From Terriglobia bacterium (GTDB taxonomy: Bacteria > Acidobacteriota > Terriglobia > Bryobacterales > Bryobacteraceae): a DNA stretch of 64,000 nucleotides. This document shows, piece by piece, positions 27,683 through 35,093 of the stretch. A program made the translations under genes and the position numbers. Below the pieces are notes generated by a model that did not search any database, had not been told where the DNA came from, and saw only the letters and a list, made by a program, of their open reading frames with translations. How positions within the stretch are numbered: position 1 is the first letter of the stretch; each line of letters opens with the position of its first letter. The stretch covers positions 279,111 to 343,110 of the forward strand of contig JAIQFI010000001.1 in assembly GCA_020073345.1 (NCBI GenBank), read 5' to 3'.

Positions 27683-28645
27683 GTGTTTCGTACGGCTCTT
27701 ACCTCGGTTCTGACGTTCGCTCTAACGCTATCCGCCGCGGATCGAATGGTCAGTTCAAGTCTTGAGCTGCAGGGCAAGATCACCGGCGCCGGCAGCAAGC
27801 GCCAGCTGCGGGTGACCTTGTTCGGCGTGGAAACACCCTACATGGAAACCATTGAGGTGAATCGTGCGGGTGAATTTCACTTCCGCGCGCTCGCTCCGGG
27901 CAACTACACCGTGGCTGTGGCCCGCAAAGACTTAGGCGAAGTTCGCCGCACGGTGGTGGTGAGTGCCGCCCTGGCCGGCCCCTCCGGAGTGGTGCACGCC
28001 ACCATTCCATACAGTTCGTCTGAGGCGGCCGCCAATCCCAGTGGCGGAATCGTTTCGGTTCGCCAGCTTTCCATTCCCGGAACCGCGTCAGCCAAGTACG
28101 CCGAAGCGCAAAAGCGGCTGGCCGCGCACGATCCGGATGGCGCAGCCCGTCTTCTGCAAGAGGCTATAGAGGCCGCACCCCAATACGCCTCGGCCTGGAA
28201 CGCACTCGGCGTCATTGCTTTTCAAACCGGCGAAGACGACCGCGCCGAAAGTCTCTTCCGCAAATCGCTGGCAGCGGATCCCGGCGCCTTCGAGCCGCTC
28301 GTCAATCTCGGCGGCGTGTTATTGAAACGGAACGCTCCGGAGGACGCACTGCAATTTAACCAGCGCGCCGTCCACAACCGTCCGGAAGACGCTCTGGCCA
28401 ACGCCCAGCTCGGAATGAATTACTTCCAGATGGGACAGTTCGATGAGGCCGAGCAGTATTTGCTGGCGGCCAAGCGCCTGGACCCCGCGCAATTCTCCCA
28501 GCCGCAGCTCTTTCTGGCCGATATCTACGCGCGCCGCGGGAATCGAAGCGCTGCGATTCAAGAACTCGAAGACCTTCTCGCGATCCGTCCCGACGGCCCG
28601 CTATCGGACCGCATTCGCCGCGACCTGGCCCATTTGGTTCACTAG
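27683..28645 (+). CDS. Exported TPR-repeat protein with carboxypeptidase-regulatory-like domain
   Basis: A GTG start gives 320 residues. A signal peptide (about 1-18) precedes a beta-sandwich resembling a carboxypeptidase-regulatory domain ('LELQGKITGAGSKRQLRVTLFGVETPYMETIEVNRAGEFHFRALAPGNYTVAV', 25-90). From about residue 140 there are at least four tetratricopeptide repeats ('YASAWNALGVIAFQTGEDDRAESLFRKSL', 'FEPLVNLGGVLLKRNAPEDALQFNQRAV'). It is likely a periplasmic scaffold; partners are unknown. Its 3' end overlaps the convergent gene at 28601 by 45 nt. Confidence 0.85.
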   Translation: MFRTALTSVLTFALTLSAADRMVSSSLELQGKITGAGSKRQLRVTLFGVETPYMETIEVNRAGEFHFRALAPGNYTVAVARKDLGEVRRTVVVSAALAGPSGVVHATIPYSSSEAAANPSGGIVSVRQLSIPGTASAKYAEAQKRLAAHDPDGAARLLQEAIEAAPQYASAWNALGVIAFQTGEDDRAESLFRKSLAADPGAFEPLVNLGGVLLKRNAPEDALQFNQRAVHNRPEDALANAQLGMNYFQMGQFDEAEQYLLAAKRLDPAQFSQPQLFLADIYARRGNRSAAIQELEDLLAIRPDGPLSDRIRRDLAHLVH

Positions 28646-28975
28646 TCCGTCTTCCGCCCGCAGGTAAAACTCGAAAAGCGGCGCACGCTCGTGGTGGGCC
28701 CAGCGCCCCATCTTCCACTCTGCGCGCAGATGCTGCACATCCGCGCAGCTTGTCAGGTCCAACAGCATGGGGTAGGTGCCGCAATAGAACTTTTGCGGGA
28801 AGACAACCAGGGGACGCCAGTGTTGCCCGTCTGGAGATCCCCACACGGAAACCTCCAGGTTCTCCTGCGGGATACTACGCGTGATGCCCAGTGTTAGCCG
28901 AATGACCCTGGCTTCGACGGCGATCGCCGCCCCAATTCCATCTTGACGGACGACAGTTTCCGGCAGCAACAACAT
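28601..28975 (-). CDS. Small conserved-looking protein at end of transglycosylase operon
   Basis: The ATG at 28973-28975 follows the aminotransferase stop directly (TAAATG), so it is translationally coupled. The 124-residue product has no signal peptide and looks like a discoidin/beta-jelly-roll fragment ('ARVIRLTLGITRSIPQENLEVSVWGSPDGQHWRPLVVFPQKFYCGTYPMLLDL'), a style that recurs in carbohydrate-binding modules. It overlaps the TPR gene's 3' end on the opposite strand. Operon position and codon use support a real gene; function is unknown. Confidence 0.7.
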   Translation of the reverse strand: MLLLPETVVRQDGIGAAIAVEARVIRLTLGITRSIPQENLEVSVWGSPDGQHWRPLVVFPQKFYCGTYPMLLDLTSCADVQHLRAEWKMGRWAHHERAPLFEFYLRAEDGLVNQMGQVAANAVR

Positions 28976-30136
28976 TTAGGCCAGCTTCTTGAGACGCTCT
29001 TCAGCCTCCTTCAGAGTGTCATACTTTTTCGGAAAGCAAAAGCGGATCCAGCTCTTCCCGTCCGCGGCTTTTTCGAAGAAGCTCGATCCGGGCACGGCGG
29101 CGATTCCCACCGTCTCGATCAGGTGTCGTGTAAACGTGACATCGTCGTCATCTTTACTTAACATCGAAAAGTCTGCCATCACGTAATACGCGCCGCGGGG
29201 ACAGGTGCAGCGGAACCCCGCCCGCTCCAGCATTTGGAGCATCATGTTTCGTCGTTCTGCGTAATGTTGTGCAAGTTCGATGTAGTAACTCTCCGGCAGC
29301 CCCAGCGCGACCACGCCGGCTTCCTGCAGCGGCGCGGCAGCGCCAACCGTCAGAAAATCGTGCACTTTGCGAATCGATTCGGTTATGTCCGGATTTGCCA
29401 GCACCCAGCCCACGCGCCAGCCCGTCACTGAGTACGTTTTGCTCATGCTGTTGATAAGAATGGTGCGTTCGCGCATGCCGGGGAGCGTCATCATGGGGAT
29501 GTGCCGCGCGCCGTCGTAGATGATGTGCTCGTAGATTTCGTCGGTGATGGCCAGCGCATCAAACTCCTGGCACAAATCGGCGATGAGTTGAAGCTGCGGG
29601 CGGTCAAACACTTGGCCGGTGGGGTTGCCGGGCGAGTTAATAATGATGGCTTTCGTTCTTGGGGAGAACGCCCGGCGAAGCTCGTCAGGATCGAACCTCC
29701 AATCCGGAGGATGGAGCTTCACGAACTTGCGATGCGCGTCGCACAGCAGCGTATCGGGCCCGAAATTTTCGTAAAACGGCTCAAAGATAATAACTTCGTC
29801 GCCGGGATTGGACACGGCAAGCAGCGAAGCGATCATGCCCTCGGTGGATCCGCAGCACACGGTGATCTCGCGCTCGGGGTCGATTTCGAGCCCGTAGTTT
29901 CGCCGGTATTTCGCCGCGATTTGGTCGCGAAAACGCTTCGCACCCCACGTAATCGCGTACTGATTGATGTCATCCGCGATGGCCTGACGCGCGGCGTCCT
30001 TCAAAATCTGGGGCGCCGGAAAGTCCGGAAACCCTTGCGCCAGATTCACGGCCTGGTGCTTCAAGGCCAGGCGAGTCATCTCGCGGATGACGCTTTCGGT
30101 GATGCCGAGTGTGCGAGCAGCGCGAAAACGGGACAC
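28976..30136 (-). CDS. PLP-dependent class I/II aminotransferase
   Basis: The GTG at 30134-30136 overlaps the upstream stop by one base (TAGTG) and yields 386 residues, the standard length. Signatures are 'NLAQGFPDFPAPQILKDAA', 'CCGSTEGMIASLLAVSNPGDEVIIFEPFYENF', 'SPGNPTGQVF', 'AITDEIYEHIIYDG' and the PLP-lysine segment 'NSMSKTYSVTGWRVGW'. It is closest in style to the methionine/kynurenine/glutamine transaminase branch (YbdL/KAT-like). The amino donor cannot be fixed from sequence. Coupling to a lytic transglycosylase is curious but is probably just operon packing. Confidence 0.92.
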   Translation of the reverse strand: MSRFRAARTLGITESVIREMTRLALKHQAVNLAQGFPDFPAPQILKDAARQAIADDINQYAITWGAKRFRDQIAAKYRRNYGLEIDPEREITVCCGSTEGMIASLLAVSNPGDEVIIFEPFYENFGPDTLLCDAHRKFVKLHPPDWRFDPDELRRAFSPRTKAIIINSPGNPTGQVFDRPQLQLIADLCQEFDALAITDEIYEHIIYDGARHIPMMTLPGMRERTILINSMSKTYSVTGWRVGWVLANPDITESIRKVHDFLTVGAAAPLQEAGVVALGLPESYYIELAQHYAERRNMMLQMLERAGFRCTCPRGAYYVMADFSMLSKDDDDVTFTRHLIETVGIAAVPGSSFFEKAADGKSWIRFCFPKKYDTLKEAEERLKKLA

Positions 30137-32253
30137 TATTGTTGTTGTGGGCCGTAAATGCGGCGGTAGGCGTCGGCGTTGCGCAGCACGGCCTGGATGT
30201 AGCCGCGCGTCTGCGTGAAGGGCACGGTCTCGACGAATTCGGCGGGCTCCTGGAAGTTGCCCCATGTGAGCCACGATTTCGCCCGCGACATGCCGGCGTT
30301 ATAGGCCGCCAGCGCCGCTTCCGTATGGCCGCCGAGCTGATCCGTCACCAGCCGCAGATAATAAGTCCCGAATTGAAGGTTGAGCGAAGGCTGGAACAGT
30401 TTGGCCGTGGTGTATGCGGGAATCTTCAGCTTGCGGCTGAGCTCGCGGCCAGTGGCCGGCTCGATCTGCGTCAAGCCGCGCGCATTGGCGACGGACACAA
30501 CCTTGGCGTCAAACTCGGATTCCTGCCGGATCAGCGCAGCCATCAGGAACGGATCGAGCTTGTTTTGTTTCGAGAAGCGCTCCAGATCCGTGCGATAGGG
30601 CAGCGGAAACGCGAGTTGCCAGAAAGCAGGCGGCGCGGAGTCAATCGGCAGGTACAAATAATTTCCGGCGTAACTCTTGATATAGCGAATGGCCTGCGCG
30701 GGCTGGCCGTCGCCGATCAGCGCACCGAGCTGCATGGCGAGCAGATGCGGCTGATCTCCGGTCCGGGCGCCGTAACGCAGCTCGATCTCGGCCCAGTCCT
30801 TCAATCCGGCGGAAACCAGCAACTTGGCGCGGTCGATACGGGCTTGCGACGCCGCACTCGCGTCAAAAACAGTCGTGCGCGCACGCTGTGGGAAAGCGAC
30901 GGCTCGCAGAAATTCGGCGGCGGCGGGAGAAGGCGGTACGGTAGCGACGGGCGTCAGGCGGTCTCGCGCCAGCATCGCATAATACTGATTCGGATATTCG
31001 CGCGCGATTTCGTCGTAGTAGGCGCGGGCAGCGGCGCGGTCGTTGGACTGTTCCGCGAGACGCCCGAGGAAGTATAGCGCGGCAGAAGCATCCTCCGACG
31101 CGGGGAACAATCGCAGGTGCGCTCGCAGAAGTTCCGTTGCATCCGATTCGCGGCGCAGGTAATGCACCCAGGCGACCTTCCAGTGGCAGCCGGCCGCCTG
31201 CTTATCCTGAGGGAAGGATTCGTAACAGGCGCGGTACAGCGGCTCATACTCGTCGGCCTTGTTTTCGGTCAGGTAGCGATTTGCCGCCGCCAGCACGGCC
31301 TGCAGCCGCCAGGTGGAGTTGGGATGGAGACGGCCGAGCTTGGCGGCCACCGCGTCCATCTCATCCAGATTATTCAGGCGGCGCGCGCTCTGCATGACGT
31401 AATACAGGCGCTCGGCATCCGCTTCGGCGGAGGCGACCTCGAGAGTCGAAAGATACTTGTAGGCGACCGCGTTCTCCTTAGCGGTGTAGCGAGCCACACC
31501 GATGCGGACGCGGGCGAGATCGCGCTCGGCGCCGCCGAGCTGCGGGACCAGAGCTTCCAATTCCTTGCGAGCACGCACGGCCTGGCCGGCATCGAGGAGC
31601 TTGATCGCGCGCCCCAGCATGGCAGTGGGCAGCGCGGGCGGATACTTTTCGCCGAGGTCCGTCTTGAACTTTTCAATTTCTGTTGAAGCAAGCCCAGCTT
31701 CCGCCGACACGGGGAACCCATAGTAGACGCGCTGGTAGTAAATGGCGGCGCTGACGCTATCGCCCGAGCCCGCGAATGCGGTGCCCATCGCCAGATCGCC
31801 CTTGGGCTGCAAGAGCACGGAGTAGTATTTGCGCAAGAGCTCCAACGCGCCGGCGGGATCGTTATTGTTGGTCAGGGCGTCCGCGGCGAGCAGTGCCGCG
31901 CGAGGAACCAAAGGCGACGGCAGCGACTGCTTGAAGACCGTATCGAGCGTCGCCGGGACTGCCGCGTAATCCTTCGACGAGGATTGGGCCGAGGCCAGGA
32001 ACCAAGCGGCATAATCGGCCAGCTTGGGAAGGCGCTGGGGCAGGCCTTTGAGAGCCACGATGGCAGCGGGATAGCGGCCGGCTTCGAGCGCGTCGGCGCC
32101 GGCTTTGAGATCGATTACGGGATCGGGAGCGGCATGTAGTGAGAACGTCAGCGCGAACATGACTCCTGCGACGGCGGTGAGGACCGCCACGGCAGACAGA
32201 GCCGCGTTACGCCAGCGGGCCGGGATAGGAGGGACCAAGCAGTACCGCATCAT
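30136..32253 (-). CDS. Soluble lytic murein transglycosylase (Slt70-like)
   Basis: The 705-residue protein has an N-terminal membrane/signal segment (about 12-40), a long alpha-superhelical region with TPR-like repeats (about 50-520) and a C-terminal SLT lysozyme-like domain. The catalytic Glu lies in 'MAALIRQESEFDAKVVSVANARGLTQIEPATGREL' and the substrate motif is 'FGTYYLRLVTDQLGGHTEAALAAYNAG'. It cleaves peptidoglycan to 1,6-anhydro products in the periplasm. The ATG at 32253 overlaps the 3' end of the small gene upstream by 47 nt; a downstream start (for example before 'AALSAVAV') is possible. It heads a coupled run with the aminotransferase. Confidence 0.92.
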   Translation of the reverse strand: MMRYCLVPPIPARWRNAALSAVAVLTAVAGVMFALTFSLHAAPDPVIDLKAGADALEAGRYPAAIVALKGLPQRLPKLADYAAWFLASAQSSSKDYAAVPATLDTVFKQSLPSPLVPRAALLAADALTNNNDPAGALELLRKYYSVLLQPKGDLAMGTAFAGSGDSVSAAIYYQRVYYGFPVSAEAGLASTEIEKFKTDLGEKYPPALPTAMLGRAIKLLDAGQAVRARKELEALVPQLGGAERDLARVRIGVARYTAKENAVAYKYLSTLEVASAEADAERLYYVMQSARRLNNLDEMDAVAAKLGRLHPNSTWRLQAVLAAANRYLTENKADEYEPLYRACYESFPQDKQAAGCHWKVAWVHYLRRESDATELLRAHLRLFPASEDASAALYFLGRLAEQSNDRAAARAYYDEIAREYPNQYYAMLARDRLTPVATVPPSPAAAEFLRAVAFPQRARTTVFDASAASQARIDRAKLLVSAGLKDWAEIELRYGARTGDQPHLLAMQLGALIGDGQPAQAIRYIKSYAGNYLYLPIDSAPPAFWQLAFPLPYRTDLERFSKQNKLDPFLMAALIRQESEFDAKVVSVANARGLTQIEPATGRELSRKLKIPAYTTAKLFQPSLNLQFGTYYLRLVTDQLGGHTEAALAAYNAGMSRAKSWLTWGNFQEPAEFVETVPFTQTRGYIQAVLRNADAYRRIYGPQQQ

Positions 32254-32518
32254 CTTTCGCTAAGGTCTTCACCAGCTCCTGGTGCAGGTAATCGGGAACT
32301 CCATTCAAGGGTACCAGGAAGCGATCTCGGAAGGCTTTCCGGGCGGCGTCGATATGGGGGCCGAGCGCGCCGTACAAATCGCGCGCCGCGCGGCCGGATT
32401 TGACCTGGGAAGCCTGATACAGCTGGATCTCGGCCACCTTAACGCGGGCGAAGCGGAGTGCGCCGGAGTGGGTGAGCGCTCGGGCGAGTCCGGCGGCGTA
32501 GATGGCGGAGATGTCCAA
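32207..32518 (-). CDS. Small unassigned protein upstream of the transglycosylase
   Basis: A 103-residue frame starts with TTG at 32516-32518 and ends inside the transglycosylase 5' end. The codons are strongly GC-biased in third positions, like the neighbours, supporting coding. The sequence is helical and amphipathic ('GLARALTHSGALRFARVKVAEIQLYQASQVKSG', 'HIDAARKAFRDRFL...YLHQELVKTLAKDD'). There is no signal peptide and no recognised domain. No clear RBS is visible before the TTG, so the start is tentative. It may be cytosolic and regulatory. Confidence 0.55.
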   Translation of the reverse strand: MDISAIYAAGLARALTHSGALRFARVKVAEIQLYQASQVKSGRAARDLYGALGPHIDAARKAFRDRFLVPLNGVPDYLHQELVKTLAKDDAVLLGPSYPGPLA

Positions 32519-32544
32519 ACCATATTGTATCGCTAATGGTTTGG
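32515..32544. promoter_or_regulatory. Perfect 9-bp inverted repeat at divergent promoter region
   Basis: CCAAACCAT (32515-32523) and ATGGTTTGG (32536-32544) are exact inverted arms around a 12-nt AT-rich centre that contains TACAAT on the minus strand. The element overlaps the tentative start of the minus-strand operon and flanks the HEPN gene. It could be an operator or an insertion-boundary hairpin. Confidence 0.45.
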
Positions 32545-32629
32545 GGGCGGGCCGACCACAGGAGAACTCCAGTCGGTTCCACAGCGAGTATCCACTTTCC
32601 AGCCCGCATAGCCGGATAATGTGGGATGC

Positions 32630-33625
32630 ATGCCAGAGGTCCTAGTTGCAACGCCGCTAAAGCACTTCGCTGTCACAAAGCCCTATAACTTTTCAGACGG
32701 CATTTCGATTCGTGAGCTAGCCCCAATCTTATGGGATATTTCCATCGTCAAAGGGTACGTATCAGAACACGAGCGTGAATATCTGGCAGAAGCGAAGTAT
32801 TGGCTATGCGCCGGCAAAGAGGTTGAGCATGTATTTGGCGACGTCGGCGATGATCTCTACTCGAAAGCAACATATGCCGCTTGGGCGCTCCAAATCATTT
32901 GCCCGTCCGGTGCGAAGCATGCATTTCTGAAATTCCAGAAGAGCGACAAGGGGTACGACAACGTTGGCAGCAAGCATCCCAAGGAGCTATGCAGCACCCT
33001 TCTCGGACGTGTCACTCACCTGGAAGACCAGGGGCTTGAACGCTATTTTGATGCGGTGTATACGGGAACACAACGTGCCTTCTTAGAGAAGATCGTTCGC
33101 CTGCAGAATCCTATATCTCTCATCGAACACGGCATGCAAGTCGGAAACGTCCCCATTAGTGTGCTCCTATTCGTGATGGGCCTAGATATTCTCTTTATGG
33201 CGGGCGAAATTCGTACGTTCGTTGAGCGCCTCGGTGGATTCCTTGGTTTGGACTCGTATGTTTTCCCACCTGACTCCATCATGAACCTGCAGCCCAATAC
33301 GACTGTTCGAGACGTACTTAACGACCTTTACGAGTTCCGCAATATCATAGCCCACGGACAAGAAATCCCCGAAACGCCCTATCGCCAAAAGTGCTGTCTT
33401 GTCAGTACGACAGGCTCCCCTATTAATCGTGTCGATTACACGCATGCTGAGCTGATGCTGGAATCTGCCCTATTCATGCTAACTACATCCCTCCGCAAGA
33501 TTTTTGTCGAGGGCTTGTTCGATAAAGTAAAAGAGCCGGGGAGGTGGCGGGAGAAGCTGAAGCAATACGAACACCGGTACAAGGACACTGGCGGACTATC
33601 GGTAATCAAAACGCGAGGGCGCTGA
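32630..33625 (+). CDS. HEPN (Apea-like) domain protein, probably acquired
   Basis: I chose the ATG at 32630 (a GTG three codons upstream is in frame). The 331-residue product is soluble and mostly helical. Its C-terminal third contains 'NDLYEFRNIIAHGQEIP', that is R-N-x3-H, the Rx4-6H signature of HEPN ribonucleases, as in Apea-like HEPN proteins. A Cys/aromatic N-terminal region ('AKYWLCAGKEVEHVFGDVGDDLYSKATYAAW') is unassigned. Base and codon use are visibly less GC-rich than in all neighbours, indicating recent transfer. It lies directly against a truncated hicA. A role in phage defence or RNA cleavage is an inference from the motif and context. Confidence 0.72.
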   Translation: MPEVLVATPLKHFAVTKPYNFSDGISIRELAPILWDISIVKGYVSEHEREYLAEAKYWLCAGKEVEHVFGDVGDDLYSKATYAAWALQIICPSGAKHAFLKFQKSDKGYDNVGSKHPKELCSTLLGRVTHLEDQGLERYFDAVYTGTQRAFLEKIVRLQNPISLIEHGMQVGNVPISVLLFVMGLDILFMAGEIRTFVERLGGFLGLDSYVFPPDSIMNLQPNTTVRDVLNDLYEFRNIIAHGQEIPETPYRQKCCLVSTTGSPINRVDYTHAELMLESALFMLTTSLRKIFVEGLFDKVKEPGRWREKLKQYEHRYKDTGGLSVIKTRGR

Positions 33626-33725
33626 TGGCAGCGATGTACGGTGCCACCCGGGAAAAGATGTGCCGGTTGGAACGTTGAAGGCCATCTTGAAAAGCGCAGG
33701 CCTCGAAGGAGAACAGAAGTCATGA
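33606..33725 (+). pseudogene. hicA: hicA toxin, 5'-truncated remnant
   Basis: In the frame opening after TAA at 33603-33605, the sequence reads ...'RCHPGKDVPVGTLKAILKSA'GLEGEQKS and stops at 33723-33725. This is the conserved C-terminal half of HicA mRNA interferases (dsRBD-like fold). The N-terminal half with the catalytic GSH motif is missing and is replaced by the end of the HEPN gene. The remnant's stop overlaps the hicB ATG by 4 nt (ATGA), the usual hicAB coupling, which confirms identity. There is no start codon with an RBS for an intact toxin. Confidence 0.75.
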
Positions 33726-33940
33726 CCTATACGGTGATTTACGAAAAAGGACCTAGTTCGTGGGCCGCTTACGTTCCGGACCTTCCAGGCGTCATCTCGG
33801 TCGGAGACTCGCGGGAAGAAGTAGAACGGCTGATTGCGGAGGCCATTCAATTTCATCTGGAAGGCATGCGCGATGAAGGGCTTGAGATTCCTCCTCCGTC
33901 CAGCTTCGCGGGTTCGATCGACGTCCAGCGGCCTGCCTAA
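33722..33940 (+). CDS. hicB: HicB-family antitoxin
   Basis: The 72-residue protein matches the HicB fold: 'MTYTVIYEKGPSSWAAYVPDLPGVISVGDSREEVERLIAEAIQFHLEGMRDEG', the partially degraded RNase H-like fold typical of short HicB antitoxins. It lacks a C-terminal HTH or RHH extension, so autoregulation through DNA binding is doubtful. GGAG at 33708-33711 inside hicA serves as its RBS. Its toxin gene is truncated, which leaves an orphan antitoxin that might protect against HicA toxins encoded elsewhere. Confidence 0.88.
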   Translation: MTYTVIYEKGPSSWAAYVPDLPGVISVGDSREEVERLIAEAIQFHLEGMRDEGLEIPPPSSFAGSIDVQRPA

Positions 33941-33993
33941 AGAAACCTGGGCCGCTCACTGACGTTCACGGTTCGGAAGGGTCCGCGGGTTAG

Positions 33994-34106
33994 GGCCGAC
34001 TGAAAGTCGGCCGCAGGTCTGGAGACCTGCCCCACAAGCAAGCCCACCTCAAGGCGGCAGCCAGAAATGGCAGACGGCATAAAGGCAGGCGACAAGATCG
34101 CCTGCC
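33994..34106. repeat. Cluster of palindromic REP-like repeats
   Basis: There are three perfect hairpins: GGCCGACT-GAA-AGTCGGCC (33994-34012), GCAGGTCT-GG-AGACCTGC (34013-34030) and GGCAGGCGA-CAAGA-TCGCCTGCC (34084-34106). They fill the gap between the convergent hicB and DinB-like genes. The first two abut exactly, as in composite REP elements, and share sequence with the kinase-embedded element at 23411-23454. Confidence 0.75.
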
Positions 34107-34124
34107 CTACGCTAAGTTATCCCA

Positions 34125-34643
34125 TCAAAACTGATATTCCGCCGGGGTGATTCCTTTAGCCCGCAAGTACATCTCAGCCGAGGCTCGATGATGGGTAGTG
34201 TGGTCCATCATGAACATCAGCAGCTCCAGACCGGTCATAGTCCCCTCACCGCTGTTATAAGTCTTCGCTATCTGCGCCGGCGTGAGCTTCGACACTTTGT
34301 CGATTGAATCGTCAAACCGTTGCCGGACATACGCCAGTACGTCCTTCTTGTTCATCGAGGCCGGTTTCCCGGGATTAGGCTTGTCATTCGAAAAGGGAGC
34401 CAGAAACTCCGCCTGTTCCTGCGCGAGATGCGTGATCTGTTCCGCAAAGCTCATCTGGGGAGGGGTCAGCTTAAAGCCGAAATCCGCCTCCGGCATCTGC
34501 TCCGCCACCTTCAGCGTGAAATCACGCGAAGTCTTCAAATGCTTCACGACCACCGCCTTGATGTCAGTCTGGGCGAATGCCGGCAAACCGGCCAAAGCCA
34601 TGCAGGCGATTGTCGTTCCGTGGATCAGGAATCTGGAAGCCAT
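34125..34643 (-). CDS. Exported DinB-family protein (second copy)
   Basis: The ATG at 34641-34643 is preceded by AGGAGGAG (34651-34658), which decides the start. A 22-residue signal peptide (MASRFLIHGTTIACMALAGLPAFA) leads into a four-helix DinB fold: 'VVKHLKTSRDFTLKVAEQMPEADFGFKLTPPQMSFAEQITHLAQEQAEFLAPF' and 'LELLMFMMDHTTHHRASAEMYLRAKGITPAEYQF'. Two of the three expected metal-ligand histidines are evident (THLAQ and DHTTHHR). As with the gene at 23960, an exported DinB protein points to an extracytoplasmic metal-dependent role that is not defined. Confidence 0.87.
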   Translation of the reverse strand: MASRFLIHGTTIACMALAGLPAFAQTDIKAVVVKHLKTSRDFTLKVAEQMPEADFGFKLTPPQMSFAEQITHLAQEQAEFLAPFSNDKPNPGKPASMNKKDVLAYVRQRFDDSIDKVSKLTPAQIAKTYNSGEGTMTGLELLMFMMDHTTHHRASAEMYLRAKGITPAEYQF

Positions 34644-34719
34644 GGATTCTCTCCTCCTATAGATTGTAGCGATTGCGGCTAAAGGAGACTTCCCGGCCTG
34701 TCGATGAATCCGGTGCCGC

Positions 34720-35016
34720 ATGGCTTCGCGCAGACGCACCATCGTATTCATTCTCTCGGCCGCGGCCGGGCTGACTGCGGTCTACTTTACTCCGAAACCG
34801 TTCCTCGAGATCTCGCGGCAGGAGTTGATCGCCGAAGTGCAGTCCGGGTACGTGCACGAGGTGACCATCGTCGACGGAGAAGTGGCCACGGGCGTAAGCA
34901 CCAGGCGGGGAAAATTTCGCGTGGTTCTGCGGCGTGGCGACCGGAGCCTGGCCGATGAGCTGTCCAAGATGGGCGTCGAAGTGAAATTCGAAACAACACC
35001 GCTCGGCTTGATCTAG
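34720..35016 (+). CDS. Orphan FtsH-extracytoplasmic-domain-like membrane protein
   Basis: The 98-residue protein starts with a basic MASRRR and one membrane helix (7-22), then a small domain 'EISRQELIAEVQSGYVHEVTIVDGEVATGVSTRRGKFRVVLRRGDRSLADELSKMGVEVKFE'. This closely follows the layout of the FtsH periplasmic domain (sY-x-EF-x-V-x3-V-x-V-xI-x-G... P-x4-L-L-x3-GV-V). The AAA+ and peptidase domains are absent and no frame continues them. It may modulate FtsH by competing for its hexamer or membrane partners; this is an inference. It is divergent from the DinB-like gene. Confidence 0.72.
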   Translation: MASRRRTIVFILSAAAGLTAVYFTPKPFLEISRQELIAEVQSGYVHEVTIVDGEVATGVSTRRGKFRVVLRRGDRSLADELSKMGVEVKFETTPLGLI

Positions 35017-35093
35017 GACCCGATGAACTGCCAGGATTCGCGCAGATTGGCCGCGCCGCTAAGGGAATCGTGCGTCTTTTGGAGGATGCCCGG

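Noticed and set aside
30109..31077. Plus-strand open frame opposite the lytic transglycosylase
   Set aside because: The transglycosylase reading is full length with its catalytic motif; the opposite frame has none.
32630..33940. HEPN plus HicB as a ready-made two-gene toxin-antitoxin system
   Set aside because: Kept only as a hypothesis: the hicA remnant between them shows hicB was originally paired with hicA, so adjacency alone is weak evidence.
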